Counted from the stretch's first letter, positions 18,867 through 27,910 are shown. The stretch is DNA of 64,000 nucleotides from Bacillus massilinigeriensis (GCF_900117315.1 NZ_LT630337.1:1704679-1768678), one strand, 5' to 3'. Notes: a model not told the origin generated them from the sequence alone. Made by a program: numbers and translations.

Positions 18867-19204
18867 GATCTAGTAACCTCTGCTGGTTCAAATTTAAGAT
18901 GGCTACTTAAATAGTGATTAATCGAATGAATGGCCATCTCCACATTGGAAACAGTGCCACAAATAACTAAAGAGCCAGTAAAGCGGTCTAAATAGCCTAT
19001 TTCCACATCTGCAGCCTTCGTTGCGATGTCCGCTGCAATGATGGCCGTTTCTGTTGGAGTTAAGGTTAGTATTCCAATTGCCCCTGCCTCATTTATTCCA
19101 AGCCTTGAATATAATGCTTCATCGGGATTCGCAATAATATGTGCTAACGTCAGCTGTTTCCCAGGAACGTATTCTTGTATAACACGCTGCTTTTTCTCAT
19201 TCAA
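18863..19204 (-). CDS. eutS: EutS, microcompartment shell protein
   Basis: EutS (113 residues) is a single-domain, circularly permuted shell protein that forms bent hexamers in the ethanolamine microcompartment. Typical blocks are RVIQEYVPGKQLTLAHIIANP, EAGAIGILTLTPTETAIIAAD and KAADVEIGYLDRFTGSLVI. I place the start at a TTG at 19204, 8 nt after AAAGGGTG, which gives close to the 111 residues usual for the family; earlier GTG and TTG codons lie inside the ribosome binding site. Confidence 0.92.
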   Translation of the reverse strand: MNEKKQRVIQEYVPGKQLTLAHIIANPDEALYSRLGINEAGAIGILTLTPTETAIIAADIATKAADVEIGYLDRFTGSLVICGTVSNVEMAIHSINHYLSSHLKFEPAEVTRS

Positions 19205-19240
19205 ATTATTCAACACCCTTTGCAAAATTAAACTTCATGG

Positions 19241-19516
19241 CTAATCAAACTCATCTCGAACCTCAAGTGAATCCACAATTCCAACTACAACTGCATCAAC
19301 AGGAGTATTTTTATCAAAAATGGTTCTTGCAGGACTTCCACGTGAGATAATTACGACTTCTCCTTGGCCAGCTCCAATCCGATCAGCTGCAATAATTGGC
19401 TGTCCGACGACTTCATCCCTCATGTTAATAGGTTCAATCATTAATAGCTTGAGGTGGCTCATCCCAACTTCCTTGTGTGTAGCCCATATACTTCCAATCA
19501 CCTTTCCGAGAATCAT
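19241..19516 (-). CDS. eutN: EutN/CcmL-family vertex protein of the shell
   Basis: EutN (91 residues) forms the pentamers that close the vertices of the polyhedral shell. The protein starts with MILGKVIGSIWATHKEVG and carries AADRIGAGQGEVVIISRGS and PVDAVVVGIVD, all characteristic of the family. The ATG overlaps the stop of the upstream gene (ATGA). Confidence 0.92.
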   Translation of the reverse strand: MILGKVIGSIWATHKEVGMSHLKLLMIEPINMRDEVVGQPIIAADRIGAGQGEVVIISRGSPARTIFDKNTPVDAVVVGIVDSLEVRDEFD

Positions 19517-20298
19517 AGGATGGATCTCCCTTCAATCACGAGCTTCATCTTTTTATCCTTTATAAAGTCCATTGCCATTGGAGAAATAATCGTATTTTTA
19601 CTTACAACCAGAGTATTTCGTTTTAATCCATTTTTTGAAAGCCAATCGGTGGTAAGTACTTTGTCATTAAATACAAATGTATCTCCATCACAATTTTCTT
19701 CCATTTGAAGAAGTAGACTTATTATATTTTTGTAAAGGTGGGCTTGCTTGCATAAGTGAAATCCCATATCCTTAAGCTCTAAAAGATATCTCTCAAACCT
19801 TCTTGTTAAAGATAATGGCAATTCAATTGTCTGAAGGGTTCTTCGATCAGAGCGCTTAATTCCAGGTGAATCCTCACCGATAATGACTGGTTTATTCATA
19901 ACAAGTGCAGAAAAGGCAATCTCAGCTTTAACAGTACCTTTAAGCCCGTGACAGATTCTTGCTGCATTATCTATATCAATTTCTGGGATGATAATGGCAT
20001 CATAATCCTTTGGTAGTTCGATAGGAGCCTTGGCATATTCATCAGCAGCAATCATTTGCCTTGCGCCTGTGGATTGTATCTCGTTTATTCCTAACCAAGC
20101 GGAGGTTTCTCCATCAAGAAACAACAGGTCGTAATCGATTGAATGCTTAGCCAATTCAATAAATTGATCTGAATAAGGTTCGTGAGCAGAACTGTCACAA
20201 AAGATGTATAGTACTTTTTTTCTATCCTCCTTTCCCAAATTAGTCACCAGTTCTCGTGTAATTCTTTCCACCAAGCTATGAAGCTTTTCGTTATCCAT
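19513..20298 (-). CDS. Unnamed eut-operon protein, flavoprotein-like fold
   Basis: This 261-residue protein lies between the PduL-like gene and eutN, overlapping both neighbours by a few bases. The N-terminal part (VLYIFCDSSAHEPYSDQF, DAIIIPEIDIDNAARICHGLKG, and ALVMNKPVIIGEDSPG) looks like a Rossmann-type or flavoprotein fold as found in several microcompartment loci. The last 60 residues (VLTTDWLSKNG, then KNTIISPMAMDFIKDKKMKLV) match the pattern at the N-terminus of the PduL-like protein (ITEKSLRQLYL, LTPSARDFLLEHKIRI). The start is ATG at 20298, with AGGGG 9 nt upstream; an in-frame TTG sits 9 bases earlier. Its biochemical role is not known to me. Confidence 0.7.
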   Translation of the reverse strand: MDNEKLHSLVERITRELVTNLGKEDRKKVLYIFCDSSAHEPYSDQFIELAKHSIDYDLLFLDGETSAWLGINEIQSTGARQMIAADEYAKAPIELPKDYDAIIIPEIDIDNAARICHGLKGTVKAEIAFSALVMNKPVIIGEDSPGIKRSDRRTLQTIELPLSLTRRFERYLLELKDMGFHLCKQAHLYKNIISLLLQMEENCDGDTFVFNDKVLTTDWLSKNGLKRNTLVVSKNTIISPMAMDFIKDKKMKLVIEGRSIL

Positions 20299-21079
20299 GA
20301 CGTTCAACCCCTACAAAAGTTGAAAATAAGCGATGATTTTTCCCAATCATTCTCACCTTATCTCTAGTTGTTAATTGAGCGGCATTGGCTTCATCCTGAT
20401 CAAGATGAAAATCTAATACATATGATTCTTTTACTCTAGCAATGACATCATAAAAGATGATTGACCTTTCTTCAGAGAGAAGTATTATAGAATCGCCGTT
20501 CTGAACGTCAAGCTCCTTTGCCTCCTTAAGTGACATATGGACATGATTTTTTGCAACGATTAACCCCTTGTCGATGGTCACACACCCTTTTGGACCCACA
20601 ATCGTGATACCTGGAGTTCCATCAATCGACCCGGAAAGCCGGATGGGGGGATGAATTCCAAGCTTAAAGCCGTCCGTTCTTGATACCTCAACCTGGGTTT
20701 GCTCTCGAAATGGTCCTAAAATACGTACATTTTGAAGTACACCCTTTGAACCTACAATCGTCACTGCCTCTCTTGCCGCAAACTGTCCAGGCTGTGAGAG
20801 ATGGCGTTCTTCGGTTAAATCAGCTGTGTCTCCGAAGAGAACTTGAAAATGCTCTACACTTAAATGAACATGGCGATTGGAGACTCCCACTGGAATCAAT
20901 ATAGAGGAATGATTCTTCTCCTCCAATCCTTTGGGAATGTGGGTGATTCGAATTTTGTGTTCTAATAAGAAATCTCTTGCCGAAGGGGTCAGTCGATCTC
21001 CATCCTTCAAGGGATACTCTTTGGGCAGCTTTTGTTTCAAATATAATTGACGTAAGCTCTTTTCGGTAATAAGTACCAT
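20291..21079 (-). CDS. PduL-like phosphotransacylase with extra N-terminal domain (EutD role)
   Basis: This 262-residue protein would convert acetyl-CoA to acetyl phosphate and recycle coenzyme A inside the microcompartment. PduL hallmarks are GVSNRHVHLS (His70, His72) and VAKNHVHMS (His179, His181), the zinc-binding histidines of the two barrel domains. The first 50 residues form a separate piece (ITEKSLRQLYL, then LTPSARDFLLEHKI) of the kind found in EutT/EutQ-related proteins, and may serve for encapsulation or partner binding. The ATG directly follows the eutM stop codon. An unrelated Pta-type EutD does this job in enterobacteria. Confidence 0.85.
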   Translation of the reverse strand: MVLITEKSLRQLYLKQKLPKEYPLKDGDRLTPSARDFLLEHKIRITHIPKGLEEKNHSSILIPVGVSNRHVHLSVEHFQVLFGDTADLTEERHLSQPGQFAAREAVTIVGSKGVLQNVRILGPFREQTQVEVSRTDGFKLGIHPPIRLSGSIDGTPGITIVGPKGCVTIDKGLIVAKNHVHMSLKEAKELDVQNGDSIILLSEERSIIFYDVIARVKESYVLDFHLDQDEANAAQLTTRDKVRMIGKNHRLFSTFVGVERHG

Positions 21080-21370
21080 CTACTCTGCATCCAATTTTGG
21101 AAGAATCAGCTCTATATCGGAGTGTGGGCGTGGAATCACATGGACAGAAACAAGTTCTCCAACATTAGCTGCCGCCGCTGCCCCCGCATCTGTTGCGGCC
21201 TTAACCGCACCAACATCCCCACGAACCATGACCGTAACAAGACCTCCTCCGACCTGCACCTTTCCAACTAAACGGACATCTGCTGCTTTTACCATAGAGT
21301 CTGCCGCCTCAACCGCACCAACTAAGCCTTTTGTTTCAATCATTCCTAATGCAGAAGTTTCTCTTGCCAT
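21080..21370 (-). CDS. eutM: EutM-type major hexameric shell protein
   Basis: This 96-residue BMC-domain protein builds the flat facets of the shell. The sequence is almost standard: [56 protein letters not shown] and [13 protein letters not shown]. The ATG is preceded by AGGGGG. A short pore segment (VGGG) is conserved. Confidence 0.95.
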   Translation of the reverse strand: MARETSALGMIETKGLVGAVEAADSMVKAADVRLVGKVQVGGGLVTVMVRGDVGAVKAATDAGAAAAANVGELVSVHVIPRPHSDIELILPKLDAE

Positions 21371-21388
21371 TTTTTTGACCCCCTAGAT

Positions 21389-22858
21389 TTAGTCTTTTAA
21401 TTGCTGAATAATATCTATGACAATCTTTCTAATTTCCTCCTCGCTAACCCGCTGCTCTACTGCTTCTTCATCTCTGAGATTATTCATTTCCTTACTTGTA
21501 TCTCTTTTCATTTCTCTAATCCCAAAGGCAACCCTTTTAATATTCATGAGATGTTCTGGACCGATGTTATCTGAAGTGATGTTATTCCCATATGTTCCAC
21601 ATCCCAATGTTAAAGAAGGAAAAATACCTGTGGTTGAGCCTATTGCTCCAAAGGTCGTTCCAGAATTGACAATAATTCTTGATGCTGGTTTCTTTAATGC
21701 AAAGGCACGAATCACTTCTTCATCCATTGCATGAATGCCCAGAGTGTGTCCGAGTCCTCCAAGCTCTAAAAGCTTCATACAAATATTGCAGCCTTCTTGC
21801 CAATCCTTTACGATATATAGAGTTAATATTGGTGAGAGCTTTTCTAGTGAAAAGGGAATGTTTTTTCCCACTTCCTTTTCCTCTCCAACAAGAATTTTGA
21901 TGTTTCTAGGAATTTCTATTCCAGCCATTTCTGCCAACCTCTGAGGGGACCTCCCTACTATTTGAGGATTCAAGCTATTATTTTTTAAAATAATCCCTGC
22001 AACCTTTTCTTTTTCACTAGCATTAAGAATATAGGCATAATGCCGCTCCAGCTCTTTCAAAAGCTCTGATTTAACCTCTTCATCTACAACGATTGCTTGT
22101 TCAGATGCACAAATCGTGCCAAAGTCGAATGCCTTGCTTTCTATGATTCTCCTAGCAGCTTCTTGAATATCAGCACTTTTATGCACATATACAGGTACAT
22201 TTCCCGGTCCAACTCCATATGCAGGCTTCCCTGAGCTATAGGCCGCCTTGACCATCCCTGGACCCCCAGTTGCAAGAATGAGGTCCGTTTGAGAATGGGA
22301 CATTAATTCCTTTGATGCCTCAAGTGAGGAATGCTCTAAGCATTGAATGACTCCCTTAGGAGCTCCAGCCATAACAGCCGCGTAATGAATGATCTTGGCT
22401 GCATGAAAAGAACAATTTTGCGCATTTGGATGTGGACTAAACACGATTGCATTTCTTGCCTTTATTGCGATTAAGGCCTTGAAGATGATGGTGGAGGTCG
22501 GATTCGTAGAAGGTACAATTCCCGCAATAACACCTACTGGTTCTGCAACCTCCCATATCCTTTTTTCCACATCTTCTTGAATAATCCCGACCGTCTTTAA
22601 TTCTTTTATTGCTTCATACACTTGCTTTGCGGCAAAAAGGTTTTTAGTAATCTTATCTTGTATATTGCCAAATCCAGTTTCTCGAACGGCCATCCTGGCT
22701 AATTCCTCTGCTGCCTTCTCTGCCGAGTTACTCATACTCCAGACAATGTCATCTATTTCTGATTGAGTCATTTCCTCCAACGTGCTTTGAGCCAACTTTG
22801 CAAGAGACAGTTTGTCGCGAACCTCTTGAATTGATAACAGGTCAGCATCCATGTTCAT
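21389..22858 (-). CDS. eutE: EutE-type CoA-acylating acetaldehyde dehydrogenase
   Basis: This 489-residue enzyme oxidises acetaldehyde with NAD and coenzyme A to acetyl-CoA. The catalytic cysteine is Cys250 in [11 protein letters not shown], and [18 protein letters not shown] and [11 protein letters not shown] are family blocks. The N-terminus lacks the usual encapsulation extension. Instead the C-terminus ends, after a charged linker (about 457-472), in an amphipathic helix [18 protein letters not shown] that looks like a targeting peptide. The ATG has GAGGGGG upstream. It follows eutL by about 100 bp, without a terminator. Confidence 0.93.
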   Translation of the reverse strand: MNMDADLLSIQEVRDKLSLAKLAQSTLEEMTQSEIDDIVWSMSNSAEKAAEELARMAVRETGFGNIQDKITKNLFAAKQVYEAIKELKTVGIIQEDVEKRIWEVAEPVGVIAGIVPSTNPTSTIIFKALIAIKARNAIVFSPHPNAQNCSFHAAKIIHYAAVMAGAPKGVIQCLEHSSLEASKELMSHSQTDLILATGGPGMVKAAYSSGKPAYGVGPGNVPVYVHKSADIQEAARRIIESKAFDFGTICASEQAIVVDEEVKSELLKELERHYAYILNASEKEKVAGIILKNNSLNPQIVGRSPQRLAEMAGIEIPRNIKILVGEEKEVGKNIPFSLEKLSPILTLYIVKDWQEGCNICMKLLELGGLGHTLGIHAMDEEVIRAFALKKPASRIIVNSGTTFGAIGSTTGIFPSLTLGCGTYGNNITSDNIGPEHLMNIKRVAFGIREMKRDTSKEMNNLRDEEAVEQRVSEEEIRKIVIDIIQQLKD

Positions 22859-22964
22859 CCGTATCCCCCTCTCGACTTAAATTTTTCAAGTCTCCAAGTA
22901 GTTTCTCTCTTTGTCGAATAGAGTTGATTTTTTCATTATCTTTCCAATTCTATCGATGCTCTTT

Positions 22965-23621
22965 CTAAAATGTATAATGTGGAAAAGACGCTATCTTCTT
23001 AACAGTTTCTGCAAAAGCCTCAGCCGCTGCGGAGCATGCAGATTGGCTTCCTGTTAAAAGTCCCCCTCCAAAGTTGGTTTCAGTAGGAGGTCCATAAAAT
23101 ACACATAGCCGAACATCTGCTGCTTTTAATGCAGCATCCAGTCCAACCACAGCCTCAAGGGGAGGAGCAATTAAATACGCTAGCGGCTCCCCAGCTTTAA
23201 TTCCAGCTATCTTCGACAAATAGGTTCCAGTTCTAGAAATTGTATGAGCATAATAAGCATGTTCCCCTTTTTCATCTACTGAGTAAAAGGATGGTCCCTC
23301 ATTAATCATCCTTACAGCAACCTCTAAACCACTCTTTACCTCTGACGGAGTGGCTCCACCTAGAATTCCTAAAAACTCACCTGATAATGGGCCCGAGGAA
23401 TGTGCAGCACCTGCATAAAATGATTTAGCATAAACTACCTCTACTGCCGCATTTTTAGTTGCTTCATCTAATGCAGTGTATCCGACATCATCACTCGTAC
23501 TTGTGACTAAAGCAAGGCTTTTTATCTGATTGGATAGGTTCAGCTTCTCCTTTAGACCAGCATCCACATTAGGTATGATTCTGCTTGCTAATGCAAGAGC
23601 CTGTACCCGTTTGACATTCAT
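22965..23621 (-). CDS. eutL: EutL, trimeric shell protein
   Basis: EutL (218 residues) has two fused BMC domains and forms gated-pore trimers in the shell. DDVGYTALDEATKNAAVEVVYAKSFYAGAAHSSGPLSGE, ISRTGTYLS, PPLEAVVGLDAALKAADV and TGSQSACSAAAEAF are diagnostic. I set the start at the ATG at 23621, right after GGAGGAGGTGA. The frame stays open for 31 more codons, but that part is the leader hairpin, not protein. It is the first gene of the operon. Confidence 0.94.
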   Translation of the reverse strand: MNVKRVQALALASRIIPNVDAGLKEKLNLSNQIKSLALVTSTSDDVGYTALDEATKNAAVEVVYAKSFYAGAAHSSGPLSGEFLGILGGATPSEVKSGLEVAVRMINEGPSFYSVDEKGEHAYYAHTISRTGTYLSKIAGIKAGEPLAYLIAPPLEAVVGLDAALKAADVRLCVFYGPPTETNFGGGLLTGSQSACSAAAEAFAETVKKIASFPHYTF

Positions 23622-23643
23622 CCAGTCACCTCCTCCTGCTTTT

Positions 23644-23702
23644 AAAAAAGCAAAAGGTGCCCTGTATACAGTAAAATACCTGCAGACAAGGCACCATTGC
23701 CT
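23644..23702 (-). promoter_or_regulatory. Leader terminator overlapped by an ANTAR-type hairpin (EutV target) before eutL
   Basis: On the minus strand a long imperfect hairpin (arms GGTGCC...GGCACC, 16 paired positions, 23656-23695) is followed by TTTTGCTTTTTT, a rho-independent terminator just before the eutL ribosome binding site. The 5' arm also takes part in a smaller hairpin AGGC-AAUGGU-GCCU (23702-23689). That hexaloop has A at position 1 and G at position 4, as bound by EutV. Formation of the small hairpin would prevent the terminator. The second, upstream hexaloop expected of a full ANTAR site is not evident. Confidence 0.75.
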
Positions 23703-23796
23703 ATTTGTATTCACTTTTTATTTATTATTACTTTATGGTATTTGTCTTATTTTTATGACATATTGACTAACCTAACGTATTGGTAAAGTTATTAAA

Positions 23797-23826
23797 TTGA
23801 CACGTTCTTATTAATCGATATATAAT
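23797..23826 (+). promoter_or_regulatory. Sigma-A promoter for the pirin gene
   Basis: A perfect TTGACA (23797-23802) and a perfect TATAAT (23821-23826) are separated by 18 nt, about 100 bp before the pirin start. The rest of the gap between this promoter and eutL shows nothing further that I can assign; I did not find a clear promoter for the eut operon. Confidence 0.75.
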
Positions 23827-23926
23827 TATCTCGAATTCAAGATATTTCTTTTCAAATTAATTAGAACAACAGGGATAGTTAATAATAAGAGAATGATTCT
23901 TTTTGCGAATAAAGGAGAGGTAAAAT

Positions 23927-24625
23927 ATGTTAAGAAAAATTGATAGTAAAAATATGGGGAGTAGCAATCTTGGTTGGCTAAGAAGTAAATTTCATTTTTC
24001 CTTTGCAGAATACTATAATCCAGATAATATGAACTTCGGTGTTTTAAGGGTCATTAATGACGATTTAGTTGAGGCACATACTGGATTTAGTAAGCACCCA
24101 CATCAAAACATGGAAATTATTTCTTATGTAGTCAATGGGCAGCTCACCCACGGGGATAGTATGGGGAATAATAACACAATTACCCGCGGTCATGTCCAAT
24201 ATATGAGTGCAGGAACAGGAGTTTTTCATAGTGAGTTTAATCATGGAAATGAAACCTTGCGCTTCTTACAAATTTGGATTCTTCCGGACAAAATCGGGCA
24301 CACTCCTAATTACGGGGATTACCTTTTTAACTTTGATGACCGCCATAATCAGTGGTTGCATATAGTATCAAGTGTGGAGGGAAATGCACCAATAAAAATT
24401 AATCAAGACGCCAACATTTACTCATTGGAGCTAGATCAGGGAAAAGAAATTGAATTCCCTGTGAAAGATGGTAGACAGGCCTACCTTGTACAAATCGAAG
24501 GAAACACTACGATTAATTCTATTGAATTAGAGGCAAGAGACGCTTTGGAAATTATTGAGGAGAAAATATATATAAAAGCGGATGATGCATCACACATATT
24601 AATCGTCGAAATGATGAAACAATAA
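23927..24625 (+). CDS. Pirin-family protein (YhhW-like, possible quercetinase)
   Basis: This 232-residue bicupin of the pirin family has the N-terminal cupin metal site visible as HPHQNMEIISYVVNG, with later His and Glu (GVFHSEFNHG). Related proteins such as E. coli YhhW degrade quercetin with a metal cofactor, and others act as redox-linked regulators; the physiological role here is open. It is monocistronic, with a good promoter and AAAGGAGAGG before the ATG, and ends in a strong terminator. Confidence 0.88.
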   Translation: MLRKIDSKNMGSSNLGWLRSKFHFSFAEYYNPDNMNFGVLRVINDDLVEAHTGFSKHPHQNMEIISYVVNGQLTHGDSMGNNNTITRGHVQYMSAGTGVFHSEFNHGNETLRFLQIWILPDKIGHTPNYGDYLFNFDDRHNQWLHIVSSVEGNAPIKINQDANIYSLELDQGKEIEFPVKDGRQAYLVQIEGNTTINSIELEARDALEIIEEKIYIKADDASHILIVEMMKQ

Positions 24626-24636
24626 TATAAAACCAA

Positions 24637-24663
24637 AAGCCAATTCAATCGAATTGGCTTTTC
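24637..24663. terminator. Bidirectional terminator between pirin and MATE genes
   Basis: AAGCCAATTC and GAATTGGCTT form a perfect 10-bp stem with a 4-nt loop, followed by TTC on the plus strand and preceded by AAAACC. It lies between two convergent genes and can serve both. Confidence 0.85.
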
Positions 24664-24695
24664 TATTTACACATTTAGATAGTAATCTCATATTA

Positions 24696-26090
24696 TTAAA
24701 CTAGTTTATGGGCATACCATTTCTTTCCCTTAAATCTCCATTCAAAGATGAATCCTCGAACAGCCCATTCACCAATCATAGCGATCCATACGCCTGTAAT
24801 TCCAAATCCAAAGGTAATACCTAAAACATATCCAGCTACTACCCGGAACAACCACATGGATAACAGGGATGTGATTGAAGTAAAGTTTGAATCTCCAGCA
24901 GCCCGCAACGCAGATGGCAATAAAAAGGCTGGTGACCATAGGATTGGTTGGGCAATTGCCGTGATGAGTACTAGGATAAATATTGTATGGGTTATGGTTT
25001 CTGGAGCCGAAAATAATCTCATCATCATCGGAAAAAGCGGCAATAAAATGGCTGAGGTGATGACATAAAGGATGGAAGAAAAACCTATAAACGATTTAAT
25101 AAATTTCCTTGCATCCTTGATATTTCTTCGCCCCATACACTGGCCAACAACCGTTAATATAGAAATACTTAATGCGTTAGGCCCCATTTGAAATAATAAT
25201 GTAATGGAATTGCTAATTGCGTTTGCCGTTAATGCTAAAGTACCTAATTGTACAATAAAGGTTTGAGTTAATAGCTTCCCTCCATTGAAAAATAGCTGCT
25301 CGGCAGCAAACGGAAGACCGATAAACATAATTTTCTTTAAAATGGAGAAATCAAACTTAAGCGCATTTCTAAATTTAAATTGGATGGTACGATTATATTT
25401 TTTTATGTAAATGACTGAAGCTGTAACTCCTAATAATCTGGCTACAATTGTAGAAATGACAAGACCAACGATTCCCATATCAAGCATCGTTATGAAAATA
25501 ACATTCAAGACGGTATTGGTTAAATTCATTACTAGGGATAAATTCAGGCAAGGCTTCGTCTCCCCTACTCCCCTTAATGACCCAGTAACAGCTTGAAAGA
25601 TGGCTATTAATGGGTAGGAAAGGCTACTTCCAATTAAATATAACTTCGCATTCTGAAATACATCCACTTCCACTTTCCCGAAAAGCAGATTTAACACCGG
25701 CACATGAAAACTTAATACGAAAACACTAATCAGCAAAGAAAAAATGGTAACTGCAGAAATTGCTTGGGTTGCTGTTTTTGAGACCATTTGGGCATTCCGT
25801 TTCCCCTGATATTGTGCCACAATAACCGTTCCACCCGTTGCAACAGCAATAAATACATTGACCAAAAAAATATTCAATGAATCTACCATACTCACCGCAC
25901 TCACTGCGGCGACCCCTGATGAACTAATCATCGCTGTGTTTAATAAACTCATTAATATTAAGAAAGCCTGATCAACAAATATCGGAATAATAATCGAAAA
26001 TATTTGCTTGTAATTAATGGAATCCCCAGTAAGATATTTGTCCATTAATGAAACTGTTTTAGTCTTTAATTTTAGTTCAATACTACTCAC
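24696..26090 (-). CDS. MATE-family multidrug efflux transporter
   Basis: This 464-residue membrane protein has about 12 hydrophobic helices in the two-bundle MATE arrangement. MATE proteins export cationic drugs or other compounds in exchange for sodium or protons. Family signs include ANAISNSITLLFQMGPNALSISILTVVGQCMGRRN in the second half and a parallel VAAVSAVSMVDSLNIF in the first. The start is a GTG without a good ribosome binding site; an ATG 15 codons inside (VSLMDKYLTG) is the alternative. Substrate cannot be deduced. Confidence 0.85.
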   Translation of the reverse strand: MSSIELKLKTKTVSLMDKYLTGDSINYKQIFSIIIPIFVDQAFLILMSLLNTAMISSSGVAAVSAVSMVDSLNIFLVNVFIAVATGGTVIVAQYQGKRNAQMVSKTATQAISAVTIFSLLISVFVLSFHVPVLNLLFGKVEVDVFQNAKLYLIGSSLSYPLIAIFQAVTGSLRGVGETKPCLNLSLVMNLTNTVLNVIFITMLDMGIVGLVISTIVARLLGVTASVIYIKKYNRTIQFKFRNALKFDFSILKKIMFIGLPFAAEQLFFNGGKLLTQTFIVQLGTLALTANAISNSITLLFQMGPNALSISILTVVGQCMGRRNIKDARKFIKSFIGFSSILYVITSAILLPLFPMMMRLFSAPETITHTIFILVLITAIAQPILWSPAFLLPSALRAAGDSNFTSITSLLSMWLFRVVAGYVLGITFGFGITGVWIAMIGEWAVRGFIFEWRFKGKKWYAHKLV

Positions 26091-26290
26091 TTTACGACAC
26101 TTCTTTGGTGTATTTCGCCTTCGAGACGCTGTTTTTTAAAATAACAGGATTTATTATACCACCATACCATTTTAGTGAAAGTGTCTTTTTCGTGAATGTT
26201 TCCCTTGAAAACCAGCTGCCACCTATTTATTTTCAGAAAATTATGTTATCATTACTTAGGATAAATTTACTATGAGAGGGGGAGTTTCGT

Positions 26291-27049
26291 TTGAATAGGA
26301 AGCTTTTTTATACAAAAATCGTCTTAGTCATTGCACTCATCCTTAGTGTCTTCACCCCAATCTTGTCAAACGAAGCAGAAGCAGCTAGTAAGAAATATTC
26401 AGCGAGTGTTATTTCTAGTAGTGTTAAAGTGAAAGATAAGGCGTCATCTAAAGCTAAGACGGTTGGGACATTAAAAAAAGGCACCAAAGTAACCGTTTAT
26501 GCAAAAACCAAGAGTGGATGGTCGGAAATAAGATACAAGAGTAAGAAAGCTTATGTTCCAACCAAATCCTTAAAATTTGCATCAAGTCAAAGCAGTTCAA
26601 CAGGAAGTTATCTACGAAACACAAAATATCTCTATACTTATCAGATGTACTTCTCCTACCCAAGTAATTATATTGACTACACCACGAAGTTCACAAAAAA
26701 AGATAAAGATGGCTACAATGTCTGGTCGGATACAAACAAATGGGTAACCGTTGAAAGAGAAAAAGAGACCAAGTCTGGTCTATATTTAGACGGAAGAAAG
26801 TTTTTGTCCTATCCCCTAAAAGAAGGGAAAACATGGAAATCCGGTGACATGACCTTTACCATTAAGAAAATTGGTACGACAGTTGAAACGGGAGCAGGAA
26901 AATTCAAAAATGTTGTAAGAGTGGATACCAAATATGATTCTTTATCAACTATCCTAAGCTATTATTTTGCCAAAGGATACGGCCTTGTTTATGTAGGGGA
27001 CCTTCAAACTCCTTTAACAATGAAAGATTTAAAGAAGATTAAAAAGTAA
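26291..27049 (+). CDS. Secreted protein with a bacterial SH3 domain
   Basis: This 252-residue protein has a signal peptide (hydrophobic segment VLVIALILSVFTPIL, probable cleavage after AEA near residue 33). An SH3b domain follows (about 36-97: SASVISSSVKVKDKASSKAKTVGTL, then GWSEIRYKSKKAYVP), a fold that often binds cell-wall peptides. The remaining 150 residues are a beta-rich domain that I cannot name. The start is TTG at 26291 with GAGAGGGGGAG upstream. It stands alone and ends at a strong terminator. Confidence 0.8.
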   Translation: MNRKLFYTKIVLVIALILSVFTPILSNEAEAASKKYSASVISSSVKVKDKASSKAKTVGTLKKGTKVTVYAKTKSGWSEIRYKSKKAYVPTKSLKFASSQSSSTGSYLRNTKYLYTYQMYFSYPSNYIDYTTKFTKKDKDGYNVWSDTNKWVTVEREKETKSGLYLDGRKFLSYPLKEGKTWKSGDMTFTIKKIGTTVETGAGKFKNVVRVDTKYDSLSTILSYYFAKGYGLVYVGDLQTPLTMKDLKKIKK

Positions 27050-27093
27050 ATGATCCCTTTAGAGGTTAGTAATGGATTAATTGAATGGTAGGA

Positions 27094-27124
27094 AGAAGAG
27101 CTTGGGAGATCCCAAGCTCTTCTT
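27094..27124. terminator. Bidirectional terminator between the SH3 protein and SDR genes
   Basis: GAAGAGCTTGGGA and TCCCAAGCTCTTC form a near-perfect 12-13 bp stem with a very short loop, with T-rich bases after it on the plus strand. It separates two convergent genes. Confidence 0.85.
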
Positions 27125-27151
27125 AAGTTTGAATCGTCGAACTTAATTATA

Positions 27152-27910
27152 TTAATAGGCTGTCCAACCAGAATCTGCAGCAATTACAGCTCCATTAACA
27201 AAGCTTGATTCATCAGAAGCAAGGAACAGAGCAACTCTTGCAATATCTTCTGGTTTTCCCATACGTGGATTTGTTTGCATACCAACGCCTGTTCTACCCA
27301 TTCCGTATTCACTCAAATTGGTCATCGTTGAACCAATATTGGTTTCCACGCCACCAGTAGCAATGGCATTCGCACGAATTCCTTTATCAGCATACATAAA
27401 GGCAGTATTTTTAGTAAGACCGATAGCCGCATGTTTGGAAGCAGTATAAGCTGCTCCACCACGTGCCCCACGAATACCTGCAACTGACACATTATTTACA
27501 ATCACGCCATAGCCTTTCTCTAAAAAGAGCGGCATAACTTTACGAGATGAAAGCATGATTGACTTTGTATTCACTGCAAGAACTCTATCAAATCTCTCTG
27601 TGCTGATTTCCCCGATTGGTTCCATTCCATCCATGATTCCAGCATTATTTACTAATATATCCACTGTTCCATAAACTTCAACAGTTTTATCTACTAAAGC
27701 ATTCACACTTTCTTCAGATGCCACATTGGCCTCAACTGCAATCGCAGTCCCACCATTTGCTTCTATCCCTTCAACCACAGCTTTAACACCTTCGAAATTC
27801 AAATCTGAAGCAACAACCTTTGCTCCTTCTTTGGCATAAAGCTCAGCAATAGCTTTTCCCATACCAGAAGCTGCCCCTGTAACAATTGCTACTTTTCCTT
27901 CTAATCTCAT
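27152..27910 (-). CDS. Short-chain dehydrogenase/reductase
   Basis: This 252-residue Rossmann-fold oxidoreductase has the nucleotide-binding motif TGAASGMGKA (residues 11-20), NNAG near 88, and the catalytic YTASK near 155, with Ser upstream (VSVAGIRG). An Asp at the end of the second strand (ASDLNFEG) favours NAD over NADP. The substrate is unknown. The ATG has CGGAGGAATT upstream and the gene is monocistronic. Confidence 0.9.
   Translation of the reverse strand: MRLEGKVAIVTGAASGMGKAIAELYAKEGAKVVASDLNFEGVKAVVEGIEANGGTAIAVEANVASEESVNALVDKTVEVYGTVDILVNNAGIMDGMEPIGEISTERFDRVLAVNTKSIMLSSRKVMPLFLEKGYGVIVNNVSVAGIRGARGGAAYTASKHAAIGLTKNTAFMYADKGIRANAIATGGVETNIGSTMTNLSEYGMGRTGVGMQTNPRMGKPEDIARVALFLASDESSFVNGAVIAADSGWTAY

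Noticed and set aside
23622-23714. N-terminal extension of EutL by 31 residues
   Set aside because: This part is the leader terminator; a strong ribosome binding site and the family length support the internal ATG.
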